Below, in pieces: positions 43,451-50,804 of a stretch of DNA of 64,000 nucleotides. The stretch comes from M30B19 sp041741535 (lineage in GTDB: Bacteria > Planctomycetota > Planctomycetia > Pirellulales > Pirellulaceae): contig JBGSJV010000191.1 of NCBI GenBank assembly GCA_041741535.1, positions 62,001 through 126,000 on the forward strand. The letters run 5' to 3'. The position numbers were made by a program, and so were the translations under genes. Within the stretch, counting starts at the first letter, position 1. Each line of letters opens with the position of its first letter. The notes under the pieces are model-generated. The model made no database searches, was not told where the DNA came from, and saw only the letters and a list, made by a program, of their open reading frames with translations.

Positions 43451-45643
43451 TCAAATCCTCTTGAACTTTTTATCGAGCTCTTCTTGGGAAAAAACCAGCC
43501 AACTGGGCCGGCCATGCGGACAATGATGGGCGTCCCGGCACAAATCGCGGTGTTCGATCAACGCCAACATCTCGGCTTGACTGAGCCGATCACCGGCTTT
43601 GACCGCCGCTTTACAGGCCATGGTGGCCATCATGTGATCCAGCCAATCCTGGGGGTCCGGTCGCTGTTTGCCTTGAGCCAATTGATCGACGACAATTCGG
43701 AGCAATTCTGCCAAATTGTGGGATTTTAACAGCGAGGGATAGCTGGTGATCAGGATCGTGCCACCGCCAAATCCTTCGACCCCGAGCCCGATTTTTTCCA
43801 GCTCCTCGCGCATGTCCAAAATCGAGGCCGCCTCGGCTGGAGTCAGATCCACGGGTTGTGGAACCAAAAGCCGTTGCGATTCCAGGTTGCCCGACAGGAT
43901 CTTGGTCTTGATTTGTTCGTACAAAATTCGCTCGTGCAGCGCGTGCTGATCGATAACGACCATTCCCTCTTCGACTTCGCAGATCAAATAACGCTGCTGG
44001 ATTTGCAAGACTTGAGTCTGAGTCGTCGGTCGGATATGGGCTGTGGGAATCGCCGCGTGTTGGGGGCCGACCATCACCGAGTCCACTTCGTTCGGCGCAT
44101 TTGGCAGCCCCCTACTGGAGTTGCCGTTGGGCTCAGGCCGTGACAACGACTGCGGAATCGTTTGTGACCCGGTCGGGTACCCCGGATGCGAAATTGATTC
44201 GGGCACCGGTGGAAACTTGCGAAACTCGGGCAAGCCATGCAAAGCGCCCCGATCTAGATACCCGCGGGCTGCCGGGCGCTCCAACTCGTTGCTGCTCCCA
44301 CCGGGATTGTCACGTTCGCTGCCGGGTTCGAATCGAGCCGTTGCGGGGGCGACCGCAACCGGCGAAGCATCTTGTTCGAAATCGGCTACCGCCGCCAATC
44401 CAGAACGGTCCGTTGCCGACCCGTCGGTCCAATTGCCGACGCCGCCACGGGCCATCGTCACTGGCAGCGACTGTTGCCGAATCTCGCCTGGTTCCCGCGC
44501 CCAACGTACCACGGCCGCCATTTGGTTTTGGACGACCGATGGGTCGCACGCCAATTCTGTGGTGGCGGCAAACGCGTGGGGTGCTGGAACCAAGTTGGAG
44601 TCGCCAAGTGCCCCGTTCCAAGCCTCCGAACCAGTCCGCACTTTCTCCGCCATATCTGCCGACAGAAACCGACTGCGCAGCGTTCCTAACAATTGGCTAT
44701 AAAGTTTGCCACTCTCTTGAAACCGAACTTCCAACTTTGCCGGATGAACATTGACATCGACTTGATCGGCGGGCATCGTCAAACGTAAGAATACAATCGG
44801 AAACCGGCCCGTCATCAACAACCCGCGATAGGCTTCGGTCAAGGCATGCTGCAACGAGCGATCGCGAATGAAGCGTCCGTTCAGGAACAGGTATTGCATG
44901 CGGTTGTGCGAGCGACTGACGGACGGAGAGACCACAAAGCCGCTGAGGTGAATGCCGTCGTGTTGGCTCTCGACCGGAATCAAATTGTGTTGGATCTCGT
45001 CGCCGAAGAAATGCCCGATCCGCTGGGCCCAGGCCGTGGTCGGTGGCAACTCGTGCAGTTGTTTGCCGTTATGACTGAGCGTGAAGTGAACCTCGGGGTA
45101 GGCCAGGGCAATGCGAGTAAACGCTTCTGTGATATGACCCAGTTCCGTTTGGGCCGTTTTCAAGAACTTGCGCCGCACCGGTGTGTTGAAAAACAGGTTG
45201 CGGACTTCCATGATCGTGCCGATGGGGCATCCGCAGGGATCGATGGGTTGTCGCTCGCCGCCGTTGACCAGCAGTTGGTAGCCGCTGGGCGACTCTGCCA
45301 CTCGGCTGCGAATCATAAATTGACTAACTTCCGCGATCGAAGCCAAAGCTTCACCGCGAAAGCCCATGGACGAAACCGAAAACAGATCGTCGGCGGAAAA
45401 TATTTTGCTGGTGGCGTGCGGACTGACGGCCAACTCCAACTGCGTGGCTTCGATCCCACAACCGTTATCCGCGATGCGGATCAGATCGGTGCCGCCTTTC
45501 TCAATCAAAACATCGATTCGCGTCGCTCCAGCATCGACGCTGTTTTCGACCAATTCTTTAACGACACTCGAGGGCCGCTCGATTACTTCCCCGGCGGCGA
45601 TCTTGTTGATCACGCTCGTCGGCAGTTGTCGAATCTGTGGCAC
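43451..45643 (-). CDS. mutL: DNA mismatch repair protein MutL
   Basis: 730 residues. The N-terminal GHKL ATPase has IAAGEVIERPSSVVKELVENSVDAG, DNGCGI and GFRGEALASI. A Pro/Ser/Gly-rich linker of about 200 residues follows (340-530). The C-terminal domain has the endonuclease motif DQHALHERILYE near 560 and the late metal-site segments ACKAAVKAGDRL and HCPHGRP. MutL here should nick DNA itself, as expected in bacteria without MutH. The start codon is GTG with AGGAA eight bases upstream. mutS lies 8 kb away on the same strand, not in an operon. Confidence 0.97.
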   Translation of the reverse strand: MPQIRQLPTSVINKIAAGEVIERPSSVVKELVENSVDAGATRIDVLIEKGGTDLIRIADNGCGIEATQLELAVSPHATSKIFSADDLFSVSSMGFRGEALASIAEVSQFMIRSRVAESPSGYQLLVNGGERQPIDPCGCPIGTIMEVRNLFFNTPVRRKFLKTAQTELGHITEAFTRIALAYPEVHFTLSHNGKQLHELPPTTAWAQRIGHFFGDEIQHNLIPVESQHDGIHLSGFVVSPSVSRSHNRMQYLFLNGRFIRDRSLQHALTEAYRGLLMTGRFPIVFLRLTMPADQVDVNVHPAKLEVRFQESGKLYSQLLGTLRSRFLSADMAEKVRTGSEAWNGALGDSNLVPAPHAFAATTELACDPSVVQNQMAAVVRWAREPGEIRQQSLPVTMARGGVGNWTDGSATDRSGLAAVADFEQDASPVAVAPATARFEPGSERDNPGGSSNELERPAARGYLDRGALHGLPEFRKFPPVPESISHPGYPTGSQTIPQSLSRPEPNGNSSRGLPNAPNEVDSVMVGPQHAAIPTAHIRPTTQTQVLQIQQRYLICEVEEGMVVIDQHALHERILYEQIKTKILSGNLESQRLLVPQPVDLTPAEAASILDMREELEKIGLGVEGFGGGTILITSYPSLLKSHNLAELLRIVVDQLAQGKQRPDPQDWLDHMMATMACKAAVKAGDRLSQAEMLALIEHRDLCRDAHHCPHGRPSWLVFSQEELDKKFKRI

Positions 45644-45826
45644 GGGTCGAATTCCTGGGTGTGAATGCTCCAGCGGTCATGCTCACGCCGATTGGCGCGA
45701 CTTTGATCGAGATTATTGTCGATCGGACGCACGTTGGGTACCGGGTATTAGGTTTACCAGGCATCGGGTTTGCCTTTGCTAGCTCGACAGCGGAGGGAAC
45801 GGCGTGCGATGGCGTTTCGTTCTTTC

Positions 45827-46048
45827 CTACGGATGACAATGCCGTACTGCGGATGCCAGCCGTACTGCGGATGCCAGACTGACGGACTGCCTACGGATGG
45901 CAACGCCGTACCGCGGATGACAGACTGACGGACTGCCTACGGATGGCAATGCCGTACTGCGGATGACAGACTGACGGACTGCCTACGGATGGCAATGCCG
46001 TACTGCGGATGACAGACTGACGGACTGGCAATGCCGTACTGCGGATGA
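45827..46048 (-). repeat. Left tandem array of the GxxExxY-associated repeat
   Basis: Three 46-base units start at 45891, 45937 and 45983, after a diverged copy from 45827 and before a partial copy ending 46048. The plus-strand unit is CTACGGATGGCAATGCCGTA + CTGCGGATGACAGACTGACGGACTGC. On the minus strand it contains CATCCGCAG...GCCATCCG, the same core as the dispersed 32-base unit. It begins about 185 bases before the mutL start region. Confidence 0.85.
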
Positions 46049-46142
46049 CCACGACGCAGATGAGCTTGTTGGACGGAATGGGTGAATTTGGCGTGTTGTG
46101 ATGGGACTGGTACAGAACTTAAAGACAAATCATGTCTGGTGA

Positions 46143-46174
46143 CATCCGCAGAACGGCTTTGCCATCCGCAGGCA
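46143..46174 (+). repeat. 32-base repeat unit, plus orientation, first copy
   Basis: CATCCGCAGAACGGCTTTGC then CATCCGCAGGCA. It is part of a longer conserved block of about 125 bases (46077-46200) that recurs at 46317-46440 and, less well conserved, at 47513-47615. It faces the tandem array to its left. Confidence 0.8.
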
Positions 46175-46205
46175 ATCAACGAAAAACAAATTGACAACGA
46201 CGGGT

Positions 46206-46271
46206 TTGATTCACGAAGCTTACGTAAACGCTCGCCTCGCCGCCGTCTGCCTGTGGTCTGCCTGCGAATGA
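46206..46271 (+). pseudogene. Possible 5' remnant of a second GxxExxY gene
   Basis: The frame from TTG 46206 reads LIHEAYVNARLAAV and stops at 46271. It resembles the start of the intact gene (LIHQDYTYILRRAF). It also lies at the matching place, just after a plus-orientation repeat unit and a shared TTGACAACGAC/GTGACAACGAC stretch. The resemblance is short, so this is tentative. Confidence 0.3.
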
Positions 46272-46306
46272 CCATGTGGTGTTGCGGATAACAGGGACGC
46301 CGGACA
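46260..46306 (-). repeat. Diverged minus-orientation repeat unit
   Basis: GCCTGCGAATGACCATGTGG then TGTTGCGGATAACAGGGACG is a degenerate form of the unit in the right-hand array (GCCTGCGGATGGCAATG...). With the plus unit at 46384 it makes an inverted pair. Confidence 0.6.
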
Positions 46307-46383
46307 GGGTTGGCGAGAATAGATGAATTTGGCGTGTCGTGATGGGATTGGCACAGGATTTGAAGACGAATCAAGTCTCGTGA

Positions 46384-46415
46384 CATCCGCAGAATGGCTT
46401 TGCTATCCGCAGGCA
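46384..46415 (+). repeat. 32-base repeat unit, plus orientation, second copy
   Basis: CATCCGCAGAATGGCTTTGC then TATCCGCAGGCA. It ends 50 bases before the GxxExxY start codon and shares about 90 bases of upstream flank with the 46143 copy. Confidence 0.8.
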
Positions 46416-46465
46416 ATCAACGTTAATCAGGTGACAACGACTATCCCAGCAACAAAGGCAGTACA

Positions 46466-47266
46466 ATGGATCTCATTCACCAGGACTACACGTACATTCT
46501 CCGCCGGGCGTTTTGCGACGTTCACAATGAGGTGGGCCTTGGGCGAAACGAAGAAGCCTACCATCAAGCATTGAAGCTGTGGTTTGCCGAAAAATCGCTC
46601 CCGATCGGAAGTCGCGTCCCACATCGACTGTATTTGAAGGGAGTGGAATCGCATGCCCTATTTCCCGACTTCGTGTGTTGGGGTGCACTGTCTGTTGAAA
46701 TAAAAGCCGTGCCTCGCAAGTTGAGTCTGTCGGAGTGGGTACAGGTGCGGGACTACATGAAGGTACGCCGCGAAAGCCTTGGGCTACTCGTCAACTTTGG
46801 GCTTGATCGTGTGCACGTTCAACGAGTCATTCACTCGCCGACGGTGACGCAACTCGATGAGGACTGGAGTTATTGGCATGGTTGTATCGCGGGTGATGAT
46901 CGCGATTTGGGTGTTGCCATTGGTGAAGCCTTGAGGTGTGTCTATGCCGAACACTCGACCGGCTATGGGCTCGAGGTCACATCGAAACTAATCGAACGCT
47001 CGCTGCGACTGCATGGACTCAAGGTCACGCCAAACCCCATTACCAAGGCCGTCTTTCGTCAGCACGTCGTTGATGAGAGTCCGCTCGATTGTTTGGTAAT
47101 CAATAATCGATTCTTGATTGTCTTCACAACGTTGTTTGACTCGAACCAGTTCAACATTAGTCGCGGGCTTTCATTCATGAAAACGCTTGGCTTACCATGG
47201 GGCGTTGCAGCCAACTTTGGTCGCGAAAAAGCCGAGATTCGGAGCCTCAGGAGTAGCGGTTGCTGA
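46466..47266 (+). CDS. GxxExxY protein with a second degenerate copy of the domain
   Basis: 266 residues. Residues 1-121 are a GxxExxY domain: motif G26-R-N-E29-E-A-Y32, then D68 and E78-x-K80, the metal site of a PD-(D/E)XK nuclease fold, and VNFG at 109-112. Residues 148-266 look like a second copy (GYGLEVTSKLIERSLRLHG, DCLVINNRFLIV, ANFGREKAEI). There Asp208 remains but the E-x-K pair is replaced by hydrophobic residues and the GxxExxY signature is lost. The role of this family is unknown. Copies of a dispersed repeat lie on both sides in inverted pairs, suggesting a link between gene and repeats. Confidence 0.85.
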   Translation: MDLIHQDYTYILRRAFCDVHNEVGLGRNEEAYHQALKLWFAEKSLPIGSRVPHRLYLKGVESHALFPDFVCWGALSVEIKAVPRKLSLSEWVQVRDYMKVRRESLGLLVNFGLDRVHVQRVIHSPTVTQLDEDWSYWHGCIAGDDRDLGVAIGEALRCVYAEHSTGYGLEVTSKLIERSLRLHGLKVTPNPITKAVFRQHVVDESPLDCLVINNRFLIVFTTLFDSNQFNISRGLSFMKTLGLPWGVAANFGREKAEIRSLRSSGC

Positions 47267-47309
47267 TTCGCCAACAAATCGACTGTCGCTTGGCCGTGAC
47301 TGATCGATA

Positions 47310-47500
47310 GGACTGCCTAACGTACTGCGGATAACAGACTGATGGACTGCCTACGGATGGCAATGCCGAACTGCGGATGACAGGGACGATGGATTGGACT
47401 GCCTGCGGATGGCAAAGCCGTACAAGGGATGACAGGGACGATGGATTGGCCTGCCTGCGGATGGCAATGTCGTACTGCGGATGACAGGGACGACGGACGG
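47310..47500 (-). repeat. Right tandem array of the GxxExxY-associated repeat
   Basis: Four units begin at about 47314, 47349, 47401 and 47453, the last three spaced exactly 52 bases. The unit is GCCTGCGGATGGCAATG...CTGCGGATGACAGGGACGA. It has the same core as the left array but a different spacer (CAGGGACGATGGATT instead of CAGACTGACGGA). It starts 44 bases after the GxxExxY stop. Confidence 0.85.
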
Positions 47501-47576
47501 AGGTGGTGAGTATGAATGGATTTTGAGTATTGCGCAGTGAATGGCACAGGAGGTGAATATGAATCCTACGTCGTGA

Positions 47577-47608
47577 CATCCGCAGAACGGCTTTGCCATC
47601 CGCAGGCA
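47577..47608 (+). repeat. 32-base repeat unit, plus orientation, third copy
   Basis: CATCCGCAGAACGGCTTTGC then CATCCGCAGGCA, identical to the copy at 46143. It closes the third inverted pair around the GxxExxY locus. It lies 80 bases before the end of the response-regulator gene. Confidence 0.8.
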
Positions 47609-47690
47609 ATCAACGGCACCAGAAAAATGCGTGTTGCGACATAACGCGACGTCATGTTGGTGAATCGAAGCATGGCGTTGGCCAGTGTCG

Positions 47691-49121
47691 TCAACTCAGA
47701 TTGTACTCTTTCAGTTTGCGATAGAGATTGCGTTCGCTGATGCCTAACATGTTGGCGGTCTCTTCGCGGTTGCCGTTGGTCAGCTTCAAGGCTTCACCAA
47801 TCGCCCACTCTTCAATGTCACGCAGGGATTTGCCAATCAGGAACGTTGGTGGCGAATCATGCGCGACCGGAACCTCGGCCAAAGGTTGCGAGTCTTCGGG
47901 ATTGTACAAATCGGGTGATAGGTCGTCCATGTCGAGCACACCGTCGCTGTCCATCACGACCATGCTTTCAATGACGTTCTTCAATTGACGCACGTTTCCC
48001 GACCAATGGAAATGGTACAGCCACCGCGTCAGGTCTGGCGAAAATCCTGTGACGCTCTTTTCGTAACGTTTGTTCGCTTGGCGCCGTAAGAAGTCGGACA
48101 ACGGAATGATATCGTCGCGGCGTTTATCCAAGGGATCCAAATGCACCGACACAATTTTCAAGCGATAATACAAGTCGCTGCGAAAACGTCCTTGCTCGAT
48201 TTCTTTTTCCAAGTCCTTGTTCGTCGCGGCCAAGACGCGAACATTGACGTCGATGGCTTTGTTATCGCCCACGCGCGTGATCTTGCGTTCTTCTAGCACT
48301 CGCAGCAATTTGATCTGCGTGGGCATGGGCATGTCGCCGACTTCGTCCAAAAATAACGTACCGCCGTTGGCAAATTCGAACTTGCCTACTCGGTCCCCAA
48401 TCGCGTCGGTGAACGCACCTTTAACGTGTCCGAACAGTTCGCTCTCGACCAAGTGTTCCGCGACGGCGGCGGTAGTGATCGCCACAAACGGCTTCTTGCG
48501 ACGCGGACTGTTTTGATGGATCGCTTGAGCAATTACGTCTTTGCCGGTCCCGGTTTGGCCAGTAATCAACACACCCACATCGGTGGGCGCGATCTTCTTG
48601 AGCCGTTCGACGACCATCTTCATCGAATGACTGGCGTAGATCAAATTTTCGAAGCCAAAACGTTCATCGAGCCGATGGTGCAGTTGGCGATTTTGTTGTT
48701 TGAGTAGCAGGCTATCCGCGGCTCGGCGAGCAATGGCTTGCAGACGCTTGGGCGTGATTGGTTTTTCCAGAAAGTTATAAGCGCCCTGCTGCATGGCCTC
48801 GACGGCTCGTGGGACCGACGCGTGACCCGTAACCAAAATTACCTCGGCGTCGGGGAGCTTTTTCTTGGCCAGTTCCAAGATTTTCATGCCATCCACATCG
48901 CTCATCACGAGGTCGGTGACCACGATGTCGAACAGTTCGTTTTCGATTAATTTGGCGCCTTCCGAACCCGACGTGGCCGAGACGCACGTGAAGCCAATTC
49001 GTTCCAAGCTTTCGGTCATCGCAAAGACATGAGCCGAGTCATTGTCGACCAATAGGACTCGGAAAGCGGCGAGGTTGACCTCGGGGGCGGCAGATATTTC
49101 GGAGGGGGTTTCGTTTGTCAT
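47691..49121 (-). CDS. NtrC-type sigma-54-dependent response regulator
   Basis: 476 residues. The receiver domain (about 20-135) has the acidic pair VDND, phospho-acceptor Asp in VVTDLVMSD, and Lys in FLEKPIT. The AAA+ domain (about 155-385) has Walker A GQTGTGKDV, Walker B GGTLFLDEVGDMP and the arginine finger in FRSDLYYR. The sigma-54-contacting loop reads GAFTDA instead of GAFTGA. The C-terminal Fis-type helix-turn-helix ends NREETANMLGISERNLYRKLKE. No kinase gene is adjacent. The target is unknown; it is divergent from the amino-acid permease 90 bases away, a candidate target. Confidence 0.95.
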   Translation of the reverse strand: MTNETPSEISAAPEVNLAAFRVLLVDNDSAHVFAMTESLERIGFTCVSATSGSEGAKLIENELFDIVVTDLVMSDVDGMKILELAKKKLPDAEVILVTGHASVPRAVEAMQQGAYNFLEKPITPKRLQAIARRAADSLLLKQQNRQLHHRLDERFGFENLIYASHSMKMVVERLKKIAPTDVGVLITGQTGTGKDVIAQAIHQNSPRRKKPFVAITTAAVAEHLVESELFGHVKGAFTDAIGDRVGKFEFANGGTLFLDEVGDMPMPTQIKLLRVLEERKITRVGDNKAIDVNVRVLAATNKDLEKEIEQGRFRSDLYYRLKIVSVHLDPLDKRRDDIIPLSDFLRRQANKRYEKSVTGFSPDLTRWLYHFHWSGNVRQLKNVIESMVVMDSDGVLDMDDLSPDLYNPEDSQPLAEVPVAHDSPPTFLIGKSLRDIEEWAIGEALKLTNGNREETANMLGISERNLYRKLKEYNLS

Positions 49122-49211
49122 AACGAAATATGATAGACTCCAATCGCAAAACCGTTAAGCACCGTTGCCAAAGCGGGGACCTCCACCGCCTCCTTATCGC
49201 AAGTTGAACCT

Positions 49212-50786
49212 ATGGAATCAGTCGCACCTGAACAGCCACGCTCGGCCCAGCCCGCTCGGAGTCTGTCGGTACTGGATGCGACGTCGATCATTGTCGGCAC
49301 AATTATTGGCGCCGGGATTTTCCACATTCCCCAATGGGTTGCTGGCCAGGTGGATTCGCTGGGAATGTTCCTGGGGATGTGGATTGTCGGTGGATTGTTG
49401 GCTTTTGCTGGGGCGTTGTGCTTCGCGGAGCTCACGACGTCGTACAACGAAGACGGCGGGGAATATGTCTATCTCCGCGAGGCCGGCGGGCATTTCTTGT
49501 CGTTTCAGTATGCCTGGATCACGGGTTGGATCATTCGACCGGCCAACATGGCGGCAATGGCGATCACGTTTGCCTTATTTGGTCGGGAAGCGTCCGAGAG
49601 TCTCCAAACGTGGGGCGTCTTTTTGTTGGCCACCGGTGGTGTCAGTCTGTTGGCGGTCGTGAACTTGATTGGGATCCAGTTCGGTAAATGGAGCCAGAAC
49701 TTGCTGACGGTTTGCAAAGTCGCGGGGTTGCTACTCATTTGTCTCATTGGCAGTTTGCCAACCTTCTCCTCCCAGCCAGACGCTGGAGTTTATTCCGATC
49801 CGTCCGCCAGAATTGCGGGCACTGCTGGGCCAGAGATTACCGCAGGCGAGTCGCCGAAAGCGGTTGAAAAAAACGACTCCGGGGAGAAAAACCAGGCGAC
49901 CGATTCTGAAGTGTTGCCGCCGAAGAGCTGGAGTGTTTTGCTGTCCGGTCTGCTAATGGCATTGGTGTTTGTCATGTACAGCTATGGCGGCTGGAACGAC
50001 ATAGCCTTCGTCGCCGCCGAGATTCGCGATCCGAACCGGAACTTGCCAAAAGCCCTATTTTGGGGACTGGCCATTGTGACCGTGGTCTATTTGTACATCA
50101 ATTTGGTGTTGGTTCTGAACTTGGGATTGGAAGGATTAGCCAGCACCGCCAACGGTCCGACCCAAATGGTTCAGAGAAAGTTGGAAGGACTCGGATTAGG
50201 GGACTGGAGCGGTCCGCTCCGCGGGTTGCTCGGGATCTTGGTCGGCATTTCCTGTTTGGGAGCGATCAACGCGATGCTGATCACCAGCCCGCGGATTTAT
50301 TATGCCGCCGGCCAACAGCATCCGTGGTTCCGGCGATTTGCGAACTGGAATGTCGCGACTCAGGTTCCCCGGGCGGCCATTGGGGCCCAGTGGTTGGCAA
50401 CCGTTGTCTTGTTGGCGGCATGTTCGGGAATGACGGGTCCTCTGGGGCAATGGTTACCTGCGGAAGTGCCTCTGTTCAAAAATGAAAATCCATTTGATGA
50501 ATTGGTCAGTGTCAGCGCTCCCTTTTTCTGGGGCTTTCTGACGATGGTCGTGTTCGGACAGATCTGGTTGCGGGTCAAAGATCCACATCGCGCGCGGCCC
50601 ATAAAGACTTGGCTATTTCCTTTGCCAAACTTGTTGTTCGGAACCGCTTCTGCTTTTATGGTTTACAGCAGTGCGACGTACGCTTGGAATATGGAGTACT
50701 TTGTTTCCGGTGGTGTCGTGCTACTTGTCTTTGTGACGGGCCTTGTGTTGGGAGCGGTGTCACGAAGTGTGAAGTGTGAAGTGTGA
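49212..50786 (+). CDS. APC-superfamily amino-acid permease
   Basis: 524 residues with about 12 transmembrane helices. The unwound helix 1 is SIIVGTIIGAGIFHIPQ, where the GAGIF backbone motif contacts the substrate amino group. FAELTTSYNEDGGEYVYLREAGG and a helix 6 YSYGGWNDIAFVAAEIRDPNRNLPKAL are typical of LAT/PotE-like members. An unusual hydrophilic insert of about 50 residues (185-235, rich in Ser, Glu and Lys) lies between helices 5 and 6. The 3' end is built of a heptamer repeat that includes the stop codon. It probably imports or exchanges amino acids; the specificity is unknown. Confidence 0.9.
   Translation: MESVAPEQPRSAQPARSLSVLDATSIIVGTIIGAGIFHIPQWVAGQVDSLGMFLGMWIVGGLLAFAGALCFAELTTSYNEDGGEYVYLREAGGHFLSFQYAWITGWIIRPANMAAMAITFALFGREASESLQTWGVFLLATGGVSLLAVVNLIGIQFGKWSQNLLTVCKVAGLLLICLIGSLPTFSSQPDAGVYSDPSARIAGTAGPEITAGESPKAVEKNDSGEKNQATDSEVLPPKSWSVLLSGLLMALVFVMYSYGGWNDIAFVAAEIRDPNRNLPKALFWGLAIVTVVYLYINLVLVLNLGLEGLASTANGPTQMVQRKLEGLGLGDWSGPLRGLLGILVGISCLGAINAMLITSPRIYYAAGQQHPWFRRFANWNVATQVPRAAIGAQWLATVVLLAACSGMTGPLGQWLPAEVPLFKNENPFDELVSVSAPFFWGFLTMVVFGQIWLRVKDPHRARPIKTWLFPLPNLLFGTASAFMVYSSATYAWNMEYFVSGGVVLLVFVTGLVLGAVSRSVKCEV
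50766..50786 (+). repeat. Tandem heptamer at the permease 3' end
   Basis: AGTGTGA occurs three times in a row (50766-50772, 50773-50779, 50780-50786). The permease stop codon is the last TGA of the third unit. A change in copy number would move the stop by seven bases and alter the C-terminus. Confidence 0.8.
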
Positions 50787-50804
50787 AGATCTCGCTTCCC
50801 AATT

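Noticed and set aside
45827..46048. Possible CRISPR array or coding tandem repeat
   Set aside because: The 46-base period is a continuous tandem repeat without variable spacers, and no frame is protein-like.
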